From an uncultured Collinsella sp. (lineage in GTDB: Bacteria > Actinomycetota > Coriobacteriia > Coriobacteriales > Coriobacteriaceae), in assembly GCA_902491395.1 (NCBI GenBank), contig CABUHO010000002.1, forward strand, positions 70,526 to 134,525: a stretch of DNA of 64,000 nt, read 5' to 3'. Made by a program: the position numbers and the translations under genes. The notes beneath the pieces were generated by a model. That model was not told the origin of the DNA. It was given only the letters and a program-made list of their open reading frames with translations, and made no database searches. This document shows, one piece after another, positions 1 through 7,084 of the stretch. Positions within the stretch are counted from its first letter, which is position 1, and the number at the start of each line of letters is the position of its first letter.

Positions 1-438
1 CGAACGCTCGACGAGCTGCGAGAGCTCCTCGACCTCGGCAGCGCCCTCATCGAACTCAATGCCGGCGTAGAGGTCCTCGGTGTTCTCGCGCACGATAACC
101 AGGTCGACATCGCGGAAACGCGAGCCGTCGCCCGGCTGCGACAGGCAAGGACGCACGCAGGCGTACAGGTCGAAATGCTTGCGCAGGGCCACGTTGACGC
201 TGCGGAAGCCCGTGCCGACCGGTGTGGTGATGGGGCCCTTGATGGCAACCTTGGTCTCGGCGACCGCATCGAGCACATGTTGGGGCAGCGGCGTGCCAAA
301 CTCGTCCATGACGCCGGCACCGGCCTCCTGGACATTCCAGTTGATCTGGACACCGGTGGCCTCGACCACGCGGCGCATGGCCTGCGTAATCTCGGGACCG
401 ATACCGTCCCCGGGAATCAGGACTACATCGTGCGCCAT
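1..438 (-). CDS. NAD-dependent isocitrate/isopropylmalate dehydrogenase family, 3' part cut off by window edge
   Basis: The N-terminal ~146 residues are present; the gene runs off the left edge. The start MAHDVVLIPGDGIGPEI carries the family's nucleotide-fold motif. Further on, RSVNVALRKHFDLYACVRP is the substrate-binding Ser/Asn/Arg region, and VRENTEDLYAGIE is the signature seen in NAD-type isocitrate dehydrogenases. The family oxidatively decarboxylates (2R,3S)-hydroxy acids; isocitrate to 2-oxoglutarate is the most likely reaction here, with isopropylmalate or tartrate as alternatives. The ATG at 436-438 follows a GAGGAG ribosome site and lies 6 nt after the stop of the upstream HEAT-like gene, so the two are probably co-transcribed. 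Confidence 0.85.
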   Translation of the reverse strand, partial: MAHDVVLIPGDGIGPEITQAMRRVVEATGVQINWNVQEAGAGVMDEFGTPLPQHVLDAVAETKVAIKGPITTPVGTGFRSVNVALRKHFDLYACVRPCLSQPGDGSRFRDVDLVIVRENTEDLYAGIEFDEGAAEVEELSQLVERS

Positions 439-444
439 AATCTG

Positions 445-1143
445 TTACTCCTCGTCTTCGGCGGCCTCAGATTTTTTAACGCTAGCACGCTTCTTCTTTT
501 TGGAGAGATCCAGGCCAAAACGTTTAACAAGCATTTCGCAAATCTCGCTCGAACGGGCCTTGAGATAGCTGCCCTTGCCGTTCTCGGCGTCGAACTTAAG
601 GCGCAGCGCGAGCTTCTCAGCGACCTCGGCATCGATCTCGCCCTGGCCAAACTCGTACAGGCAACCGAGCATATCGCGATACTCAAGGTCGCCGTGGTAG
701 CACTGGATGGCCTCGTCCAGGATCGGCCAAGCCTCGCGCGAACGCTCGACGCCCGTAGCTCCCCACACGCACAGCAGGTGGAAGGCGGCGTAGCGCAGCG
801 TGGAGGAAATCTCGTCGAACAGCGCGGTCTCGGCGCCCTCGAAGGCATCGCCCAGCTGCTCGGGGCAGGTGGTGGCGAGCGCCGCCAGGGCATCGAGAGC
901 CTCCCAGCGGGTCTGAGCCTCGGGGCGGTCGAGCGCCTCGATCAGCGCGGGCACGCAGGGCACGACGCGCTGAGGATCGCGCTCGGCCAGCAGATGCAGC
1001 ACGCGGGCGGCAAACTGGCGGATGCGGCGCGTGGGGCAGCCGAGCTCCTGGACCAGACGGTCGACGGCATTCTCGTTCTCCTCTGCCAGCTGAAGCTGTG
1101 CCAGCTCCTCGTCGGTAAGCTGTTCGTCTTTGTTTTCTGCCAT
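445..1143 (-). CDS. HEAT-repeat-like hypothetical protein
   Basis: A 232-residue acidic, soluble protein with no signal peptide or membrane segment. Residues ~25-130 are helical with HEAT/armadillo-like periodicity (RIRQFAARVLHLLAERDP, VPALIEALDRPEAQTRWEAL), suggesting a protein-binding solenoid. The C-terminus holds a lysine run (SKKKKR) and an acidic end. An AGAGG ribosome site precedes the ATG. It sits between a small membrane-protein gene (12-nt gap) and the isocitrate dehydrogenase-like gene. I do not recognise a specific family; the HEAT call rests on repeat pattern only. Confidence 0.75.
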   Translation of the reverse strand: MAENKDEQLTDEELAQLQLAEENENAVDRLVQELGCPTRRIRQFAARVLHLLAERDPQRVVPCVPALIEALDRPEAQTRWEALDALAALATTCPEQLGDAFEGAETALFDEISSTLRYAAFHLLCVWGATGVERSREAWPILDEAIQCYHGDLEYRDMLGCLYEFGQGEIDAEVAEKLALRLKFDAENGKGSYLKARSSEICEMLVKRFGLDLSKKKKRASVKKSEAAEDEE

Positions 1144-1155
1144 AGTTACCTCTTC

Positions 1156-1584
1156 TTATTTCTTGGTGTGCTTGCCAGCACCCTTGCTGTCATCGGTGAC
1201 CGAGATGAGCTGTCGGTCGGCAGCGCCGTTGCGACGCGCGCGGCGGCGCTCCTCGGCGTCGCCCGCATCTGCGGCGGCGCGATGGGCCTTGTTGACGTTA
1301 AAGACCTCGTCATGCTTGCGCCACGGGCCAACGGACTCGCCAAAGCTCATCTTAAGGCCGGCGATAAAACCGCCGAGCCAGCCGATCGGCGCAAACTGCA
1401 CCAGCGGGAACAGCGAGAACACCCAGGTCAGCAGAACGACTGCCACCGCACCCGCAAAGTTGGCGATCCAGTAGTCGCGCTTGGTGATCACGCGCTTTTC
1501 GCAGGCCCACTGGCCGCACAAGAAGCCAATGTAGATCGCAAAGAGAAAGAGCACCAGCGCGAGTACCACGAACGTCCAGCTCAT
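1156..1584 (-). CDS. Small membrane protein, unknown function
   Basis: 142 residues if translation starts at the ATG that reads MSWTFVVLAL, preceded by GAGGAG; an upstream in-frame start would overlap the previous gene. Two hydrophobic segments (about residues 3-24 and 40-62) are followed by a long charged cytoplasmic tail rich in Arg and Ala. No catalytic motif is visible. The gene begins 5 nt after the stop of the dehydrogenase at 1590-2669 and is probably in the same transcript. Family not recognised. Confidence 0.7.
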   Translation of the reverse strand: MSWTFVVLALVLFLFAIYIGFLCGQWACEKRVITKRDYWIANFAGAVAVVLLTWVFSLFPLVQFAPIGWLGGFIAGLKMSFGESVGPWRKHDEVFNVNKAHRAAADAGDAEERRRARRNGAADRQLISVTDDSKGAGKHTKK

Positions 1585-1589
1585 GGGCG

Positions 1590-2669
1590 CTACTCCTCGT
1601 GATGATGGCCACAGCAGCACTCGTGGCCGTCATCGTGACCGTGGCCGCCGCAGCACTCGTGGTCCTCACCATGGTGGTGGCCACAACCGCACTCATGGTC
1701 GTCGCCGTGCTCACCGCAACTGCAGCCATCCTCGTGAGCGCCGTGCTCCTCGGGGCGATACTGCGACCAGTCCAGACCGGCGGCGATGGCGTCGGCCTCC
1801 TCCTTGTAGAGCACCGTGATGGCCTGGGTGCCCAGCTTGGCGCCACCGATGGCGTCGAGCATGTCGTAGAGCGTAAAGGCCACGTCGGCGCCGGGCAGCG
1901 CGAGCTCGCGGTCGTCGGCGTAAGCGAGCGCCAGGCGCAGATCCTTAATGAAGTGCTCGACCATAAAGCCGGGTTTGTAGTCGCCGTCGAGCGCCTTGGG
2001 AGCCAGACTCTCCATGGCGCCGGACTTGCCGGTACCACCCAGGATCATCTGACGGGTCTTCTCCAGATCCAGGCCGTTGAGCTCGGCAAATGCCATAGCA
2101 TCGGCCATGCCGACCATGCAGGCGCCCAGCGACACCTGGTTGGCGAGCTTGGCTGCCTGGCCCTTGCCGGCACCATCGAAGCAGCAGATGTTGGCCGCGA
2201 AGGTGGCCAGGATGTCGCGGACCGGGGCGATGTCGTTCTCGGTGGCACCCACGATAGCCGTGAGCGTGCCGGCGATCGCGCCCGACTCGCCGCCGGTGAC
2301 GGGGCAGTCAAACGCCATGCGACCGGAGACCTGGGCGGCCTCGGCAATGTCGCGCGCGAGCTCGGGCGAGCTCGTGGTGAGGTCGATCAGGACCGCGCCC
2401 GGCTTGGTGCAGGACAGCAGGCCGTCGCCCGCCAGGTAGAGCTCCTCGACCTCGGAGGGATAGCCCACCATGGTAAAGACGACATCGGCGTTTGCCGCGG
2501 CCTCGGCCGGCGTATCGGCCCAAACGGCGCCGCGCTCGACAAGTGCGGCGGCCTTGGACTTGGTGCGGTTGTTGACCGTGACGGGATAGCCGGCGTCCAG
2601 GATGTGACCGGCGATGGGGGCACCCATGATTCCGGTGCCGATGAATGCGACGGAGAGCTTGTTTGCCAT
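1590..2669 (-). CDS. 3-hydroxyisobutyrate dehydrogenase-family oxidoreductase with His/Cys-rich C-terminal tail
   Basis: 359 residues. The N-terminal Rossmann motif FIGTGIMG (residues ~9-16), DCPVTGGESGA substrate loop and GKGQAAKLANQ with the catalytic Lys (about residue 170) define the beta-hydroxyacid dehydrogenase family (3-hydroxyisobutyrate, tartronate semialdehyde, or related substrates; NAD(P)-dependent). The normal enzyme would end near residue 305. Here it continues with a 53-residue tail containing 14 His and 9 Cys, arranged in clusters such as CGCGHHHGEDHECC and CCCGHHHEE. Such tails bind transition metals in other proteins (for example Ni in some HypB). I infer metal binding or storage, not a changed reaction. 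The ATG at 2669 is chosen because MANKLSVAFIG matches the family start; AAAGG lies upstream. Confidence 0.88.
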   Translation of the reverse strand: MANKLSVAFIGTGIMGAPIAGHILDAGYPVTVNNRTKSKAAALVERGAVWADTPAEAAANADVVFTMVGYPSEVEELYLAGDGLLSCTKPGAVLIDLTTSSPELARDIAEAAQVSGRMAFDCPVTGGESGAIAGTLTAIVGATENDIAPVRDILATFAANICCFDGAGKGQAAKLANQVSLGACMVGMADAMAFAELNGLDLEKTRQMILGGTGKSGAMESLAPKALDGDYKPGFMVEHFIKDLRLALAYADDRELALPGADVAFTLYDMLDAIGGAKLGTQAITVLYKEEADAIAAGLDWSQYRPEEHGAHEDGCSCGEHGDDHECGCGHHHGEDHECCGGHGHDDGHECCCGHHHEE

Positions 2670-2767
2670 GAAACCTTTCCTTTTGGGTTGGGTGTTGTTA
2701 CCAGGTTGAATACTCGGCGCCAGCGTTTGGGCCGTGACTTGAGGGCGCTTGTGGGCGTATCGTCTGT

Positions 2768-3721
2768 CTACTCGCCGCGCACGCGACGCGCGATGCGATC
2801 GGACAGTGACGCCTTGTCGGCGCGGTTCTTGCCCCAAAACGCGCAAGCCACCATGCCGGGGCCCACGTGCGAGCCGATGGTGGGGCCCACGGAGCTGCGG
2901 ATGATGGTGACGTCGGCACAGCCTTCCTCCTTGCGGATGGCGGCCTCGAGCCAATCGCCGTCCTTCTCGGCGTCGGCCGTCATGATGGCGATGGGCATGG
3001 TGCGATCGGGCACGTAGTTCTCGCGGAACGACTTGAGGATGGACTTGAGCGCCTTCTTGCGGCCGCGGTTGACGCCGATCAGCGACAGCGAGCCGGCCAG
3101 GTCGTAGGAAAGCTCGGGCTTGACGTCGAGCTTTGCCGTGAGCTGCGCCGCCGCGGGCGGAATGCGGCCGCCGGCAGCCAGCGCATCGAAGCTCTCGAGC
3201 GTAAAGTAACCGTGCACGTAGGTCTTGGCCTCGTTTGCCCAATCGACCAGCTGCTTAGCAGTCAGTCCCGCCGAGCGCTGGCGCACGGCCTCGAGCGCCA
3301 GGAGCTCGCCGGTCGCACAGGGTAGGGCGTTGTCGACCACGTAGAGCTCAAAGTTGGGATACTCGGCACGCACGGCGTCCGCCGCCTGGCACGCGGAGTT
3401 GTAGCTCGACGACAGCGCCGAGGTAAAGCACAGGTAGACCGTGGGCGTACCCTCTTTGGCGCACTCGGTAAAGAACTCGATATAGCGACCGAGCGACACG
3501 GCGGAGGTGGACACGCGGGCGCCGGCGCGCATGCGGTCGTAGAACTCCTTGGGCGTGATGCTCGACCAGATGTCGTCCGTACGCTCCTCGCCATCGATAA
3601 TGAAGGGGAAACCCAAGATATCGACATCGAGGTTCGCGGCGACCTCGGGGCTAAAGTCGCAGCAGGTATCGACGACGATGCGGCAACGGTCCGAATGACC
3701 GGCGGATGCGGCCTTGTCCAT
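2768..3721 (-). CDS. DegV family fatty-acid-binding protein
   Basis: 317 residues. RIVVDTCCDFSPEVA at the N-terminus, the TSAVS motif near residue 90 and the C-terminal GPTIGSHVGPGMVACAFWG are DegV hallmarks. The family binds a fatty acid between two alpha/beta domains and delivers it to fatty-acid kinase FakA (known for FakB proteins); no fakA is seen in this window. The ATG at 3721 is preferred over a TTG one codon upstream because AAGGAG sits 8 nt before it. A terminator for the preceding hpf gene lies just upstream, so this gene likely has its own promoter or depends on read-through. Confidence 0.9.
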   Translation of the reverse strand: MDKAASAGHSDRCRIVVDTCCDFSPEVAANLDVDILGFPFIIDGEERTDDIWSSITPKEFYDRMRAGARVSTSAVSLGRYIEFFTECAKEGTPTVYLCFTSALSSSYNSACQAADAVRAEYPNFELYVVDNALPCATGELLALEAVRQRSAGLTAKQLVDWANEAKTYVHGYFTLESFDALAAGGRIPPAAAQLTAKLDVKPELSYDLAGSLSLIGVNRGRKKALKSILKSFRENYVPDRTMPIAIMTADAEKDGDWLEAAIRKEEGCADVTIIRSSVGPTIGSHVGPGMVACAFWGKNRADKASLSDRIARRVRGE

Positions 3722-3739
3722 CAAAGCGACTCCTTACGT

Positions 3740-3770
3740 AAAAAAGCGGCCACCCGCATGGGATGGCCGC
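3740..3770 (-). terminator. Rho-independent terminator after hpf
   Basis: Stem GCGGCCA/TGGCCGC with a further three-pair extension around a short loop. Read on the minus strand it is followed by six T residues. It lies 31 nt beyond the hpf stop. Confidence 0.85.
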
Positions 3771-3800
3771 CAACCGTTAACTCATGCAAGTTAACGTATT

Positions 3801-4385
3801 TTACTCGTCAAGTGTTTCGATACGGGGCTTGATGATGCCATATCCACCATTCTTACGGTGATACACCACATTGATGAGGCCAGTCGTCGCATTCTCGAAC
3901 ACGTAGAAGTCGTGACCGAGCAGATCGGTCTGCACCAGCGCCTGCTCCTCAGTCATCGGGGTGACATCGATGACCTTCTCGCGGACGAGCAGGTCGTCGT
4001 CCTCCTCGGGCAGCAGCAGGTCGGCCAGATCCTCGACACGCTCGACCGGTGCAACATCCGCTGCGCTGGCACCACCCTGGCGGTTGTCCACGACCTTGGT
4101 CTTGAACTTGCGCAGCTGGCGGGTGACCTTATCGGCGGAGAGGTCGATGGCGGCGTACATATCTGCACCGTGCTCGGCAACGCGAATCACCGAACCACGG
4201 GCGCGAACCGTAACCTCGACGATTGCCGGGTTGGGGTTCGAGGGGTTCTTCTCATAGCGAAGTACAACGTCGACCGTCATGGGCTCGATATCGAAAACCT
4301 TGAGCGCCTCGCCGATCTTCTCATCCACATGCGCACGCAGAGCATCGGTTACCGTCGTCTTGCGTCCAGAAACCTTGATATCCAT
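3801..4385 (-). CDS. hpf: Ribosome hibernation promoting factor, long form
   Basis: 194 residues starting MDIKVSGRKTTVTDALR. The N-terminal ~100 residues are the S30AE/YfiA domain that binds the 30S decoding region. A variable acidic linker is followed by the C-terminal domain (VFENATTGLINVVYHRKNGG), which drives 100S ribosome dimers in long-form HPF. The length fits the long form typical of Gram-positive bacteria. TTGGAG lies 6 nt before the chosen ATG; the longer frame to 4445 has no ribosome site and does not match the family. It is monocistronic, ended by the terminator at 3740-3770. Confidence 0.93.
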   Translation of the reverse strand: MDIKVSGRKTTVTDALRAHVDEKIGEALKVFDIEPMTVDVVLRYEKNPSNPNPAIVEVTVRARGSVIRVAEHGADMYAAIDLSADKVTRQLRKFKTKVVDNRQGGASAADVAPVERVEDLADLLLPEEDDDLLVREKVIDVTPMTEEQALVQTDLLGHDFYVFENATTGLINVVYHRKNGGYGIIKPRIETLDE

Positions 4386-4506
4386 ACGTGGCTCCAATCT
4401 GCCTCGGGGACTTACTGTACTGGCTATGTACCCATTGCCGTGCATTTAATCACGCGGATTCCCAAAGACCCGAATAACGATTGCTTGATACCGCATACCG
4501 AAGTCT

Positions 4507-4530
4507 CGCACTTTTCTGTGGCAAAGTGCG
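4507..4530. repeat. Inverted repeat upstream of hpf
   Basis: CGCACTTT and AAAGTGCG flank an 8-nt spacer, 122 nt upstream of the hpf start. It could be an operator or a leader hairpin. The rest of the 317-bp gap 4386-4702 holds only this repeat and the two hairpins listed next; I see no convincing -35/-10 pair. Confidence 0.4.
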
Positions 4531-4601
4531 CTATAGGAGGGAGCCGGCGACTTTGTATTTGGTCCCGAAAATTGGCTTTGACCTGCTGGTTTTATAGAGA
4601 T

Positions 4602-4633
4602 GAAAAATCCGGGCTCCCCTATTGGGGAAGCCC
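4602..4633 (-). terminator. Rho-independent terminator after solute-binding protein gene
   Basis: GGGCT(T)CCCC stem with a TATT loop; on the minus strand it is followed by GGATTTTTC. It is about 70 nt past the lipoprotein stop codon. Confidence 0.75.
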
Positions 4634-4659
4634 AGCAGTGCGTGTTGAAACCGTGAAGA

Positions 4660-4688
4660 GGCGTCTCTCCTAGCGCATAGGAGACGCC
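4660..4688 (-). terminator. Second hairpin after solute-binding protein gene
   Basis: GGCGTCTC and GAGACGCC arms, extended by CCTA/TAGG, form a strong stem 14 nt past the stop codon. No T-run follows directly, so it may protect the 3' end, with termination completed at the next hairpin. Confidence 0.5.
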
Positions 4689-4702
4689 ACCCCTAGCAAT
4701 AA

Positions 4703-5728
4703 CTAGCTATTAAGCTTGTTAATGTCGTCGTCGGTGATGGTGTCTTCCTGGCTGGACGATTTGTCTTCGGAGGATGCGGTCTCATTGTTGGAATCGGAGG
4801 ACTCGCTGCCGGAGGACGTGGTCTCACTGGACTCAGAGTCGCCCGGCTGCACGTTAGCGCCCGAAACCGTCTTAGTGGTGAGGTCGTAGGGCATCGTGCC
4901 GTACCAGACGCAGTGGACCGCCTCGAGCGTGCCGTCGGCCGTAATACCGTCGAGGGCATCGCTCACGGCACGGCACAGTTCGTCATTGGACGAGAGGCCC
5001 GCAACACCAAGCGTCGAGGGCGCCTCGAGCGCACCGACATAGGAGATCTCGCTCATCAGGCGTGCAAGGTAGCCGCCGGCCGTGGAGTCGCAGATCACAT
5101 AGTCGACTTCGCCGGACTCGAGCGCCTCAAAGCACTCGTTGATGTTGGGGTAGGTCTTTTGGTTGGCGGTGATGCTCTGCTTAGCAAGCGCCTCCTGCGA
5201 GGCCGAGGACATCTGGACACCCAGAGTAGACGTGTTAAGGGTATCGGTGGAAACGCTTAGCGACCCACCATCGCTGGTTTTACCGAACACGGAAGCGGCA
5301 TCGTACAGGCAGGTGCCGAGCGAGCTAACGTCCCCGTCCGTAGAGTTGATCTCGCCGATAAAGATATCAGCCTTTTTGTCGCCGAGCGCGGAACCTGCCG
5401 AGGACGCATCGACAAAGGCGACCTTAAGGCCCATGCGGCTTGCGAGGGCGCGGGCAGCGTCGACTGCATACCCCGTGAGCTCGCCGTCAGCGCCCTGCAT
5501 GGCCTGCGGCGCATCGGAGGTATCGAGGGCGACCGTCAGGGTACCGGGAGTGACCAGGGCATCATCCGACACCGTGGGCGTGACGGTCTCGTACTCGATC
5601 TGGTCGATCGTGGGAGTCGTGAACGTAGACAGCGGGTTGAACGCGCATCCGCTCAGGCCCAAAACGGCGATGACCGCTGCGGTCCCAGCACCTAACCGAG
5701 CCGCGTGCATCAAGCTGCCCCTCACCAT
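4703..5728 (-). CDS. Extracellular solute-binding lipoprotein, family 3
   Basis: 341 residues from the ATG at 5728. A short signal peptide ends in the lipobox LSGC followed by AFNPL, so the mature protein should be lipid-anchored outside the membrane. The body has the type 2 periplasmic-binding fold typical of polar amino-acid receptors (GELTGYAVDAARALASRMGL, VDYVICDSTAGG). It ends in a long Ser/Glu/Asp-rich disordered tail, unusual for a transport receptor. No ABC permease or ATPase genes adjoin it, so it may serve a distant transporter or act as a sensor. The start is uncertain: ATG 5710 has GAGGGG at good spacing, and the frame stays open upstream to 6109. Confidence 0.78.
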   Translation of the reverse strand: MVRGSLMHAARLGAGTAAVIAVLGLSGCAFNPLSTFTTPTIDQIEYETVTPTVSDDALVTPGTLTVALDTSDAPQAMQGADGELTGYAVDAARALASRMGLKVAFVDASSAGSALGDKKADIFIGEINSTDGDVSSLGTCLYDAASVFGKTSDGGSLSVSTDTLNTSTLGVQMSSASQEALAKQSITANQKTYPNINECFEALESGEVDYVICDSTAGGYLARLMSEISYVGALEAPSTLGVAGLSSNDELCRAVSDALDGITADGTLEAVHCVWYGTMPYDLTTKTVSGANVQPGDSESSETTSSGSESSDSNNETASSEDKSSSQEDTITDDDINKLNS

Positions 5729-6175
5729 GTCCACTACCCTGCCTTCTGTGTCGTATACGATCCGTGCGTCGCGCGGAATATCAGATTGTTCCCACCAGCT
5801 GACCTGGTATTTGACCCCACACTTGCGCACCGGGGTGTTTGCTCGGGAGGCCGCAGCCACCTTCACGACTGGCCCGCTCGCCCGCGAGGCGGTATTGCCC
5901 CAAAGAAAGTAGAACGGACGGTGCGGCTTACATCTAGGACGCGCCATGATCGCGCCGCGCGCACGCGGTCGCTTACGTGGATCCCTTTGACCGCGTCTGT
6001 CTTGGACTAGGACGGGCATTTCGTCCGTCCGCAACCACAGCCTGGTAGGAACGTAGCGCATTATAGCTAAGTTCAAGCTAAAGTTTAAGGTTAGGGGCGT
6101 CATTCGCATCGCGAGTACAGATTTCGCAGGTCGGGACGGGCCGCACGCGCTATCTTCACTGCCACAAAACCACCC
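5729..6175. other. 447-bp stretch between lipoprotein and comF
   Basis: On the minus strand the reading frame of the lipoprotein remains open across nearly all of this stretch but contains no signal-peptide or domain pattern I recognise. A long leader, an N-terminal extension or chance openness in GC-rich DNA are all possible. No tRNA or clear hairpin-plus-T-run was found. Confidence 0.35.
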
Positions 6176-6982
6176 CTACCAAACACGTGCGATAGCAAGG
6201 CCATCGACTGCCGCAGCGCCGGCACGCTTGAGCTCCGCCGAGGCTGCTGCCATGGTCGCGCCCGTGGTGATAACGTCATCGATAAGCAGTAGGCGGCGGC
6301 CGTGCACGTCCTCAACCGTCTCGTACATGCCTTGGGCACGCTCGCGACGCTCCTCACGACCGAGTTCGCGCTGGTCGCCATGCCCGTACTTGACGAGGGC
6401 ATCGAGCAGGGGAACACCCGACAGCTCGCAAAATGGGCGCGCAATGGCCTCCATATGATCAAAGCCACGCCGCCGAAACGCTGCCGCCGTCGCAGGCACA
6501 AACACCACCGCATCCGCACCGGACAGCACACCTCCTAAGCGTTCGGGCGCTACGACCTGGGCATGCAGGGCGGTGTCGTAGAGCAGCTCCGCCAGATACG
6601 GCGCCAGGCGTCGCTCGCCCGCGTCCTTGTACGCTTTAATGATGCGCGGCAGCGGATGCGCATAGACGGAGCACGCCAGGCAGCGGTCGAGCGCCTCCGC
6701 CATTGCCGAGGACGTGCCCTCGACCGAACACTCAGTGCACAGCAAATCCCCAAACGGGGCGCCGCATCGGGTACAGCTATGACGTGGGTCGATGAGCGTG
6801 AGCGCGGCCAGGCAGTCTTGGCAAATAAGCGCACCGGCGCGCTCGCAGCCGGCACATCGTGTTGGCGACAACGCCTCGAGTGCCTCGCGTGCCGCCCGCT
6901 CGGCAAACGGCAGCAATTCGTCCGCAAACGGTAGGGCGCCGGCACCCTGCAGACGGCTCAATTTGTTCAGATGGCTCTTCAA
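6176..6982 (-). CDS. comF: ComF family phosphoribosyltransferase-like protein
   Basis: 268 residues. The N-terminal zinc-finger region has Cys pairs (RCAGCERAG, ICQDC, CTRCG, LLCTEC), then a type I phosphoribosyltransferase domain. The PRPP-binding loop LLLIDDVITTGATM is intact (about residues 229-242), as is the FRRRGFDHMEAIA motif. ComF proteins support DNA uptake in competent bacteria, but the catalytic role is unclear. The start is TTG at 6982 (reads MKSHLNK); its GGGAGG ribosome site lies inside the 3' arm of the hairpin at 6987-7021. It follows ricT, with a 102-nt gap. Confidence 0.85.
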   Translation of the reverse strand: MKSHLNKLSRLQGAGALPFADELLPFAERAAREALEALSPTRCAGCERAGALICQDCLAALTLIDPRHSCTRCGAPFGDLLCTECSVEGTSSAMAEALDRCLACSVYAHPLPRIIKAYKDAGERRLAPYLAELLYDTALHAQVVAPERLGGVLSGADAVVFVPATAAAFRRRGFDHMEAIARPFCELSGVPLLDALVKYGHGDQRELGREERRERAQGMYETVEDVHGRRLLLIDDVITTGATMAAASAELKRAGAAAVDGLAIARVW

Positions 6983-6986
6983 GACA

Positions 6987-7021
6987 CAACCCTCCCTACG
7001 TTCGGCCGCAGGGAGGGTTGT
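6987..7021 (-). promoter_or_regulatory. Hairpin occluding the comF ribosome-binding site
   Basis: CAACCCTCCCT pairs with AGGGAGGGTTG across a 12-nt loop. On the minus strand the downstream arm contains GGGAGG, which is the only ribosome site for the TTG start of comF, 5 nt further on. No T-run follows, so translation control fits better than termination of ricT. Confidence 0.55.
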
Positions 7022-7084
7022 TGATTCAGCGCTATGGTACCCCGACGCGATTGGGGTAAGGCGGGTTAAATCCGCTCGCGGGCG

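Noticed and set aside
5729..6109. RNA gene (SRP RNA, RNase P RNA or tmRNA) upstream of the lipoprotein gene
   Set aside because: Short resemblances such as CCAGGTCAG were checked, but none of the conserved cores of those RNAs is present.
4703..6109. 468-residue version of the solute-binding protein
   Set aside because: Its first ~127 residues look noncoding and would bury the signal peptide and lipobox.
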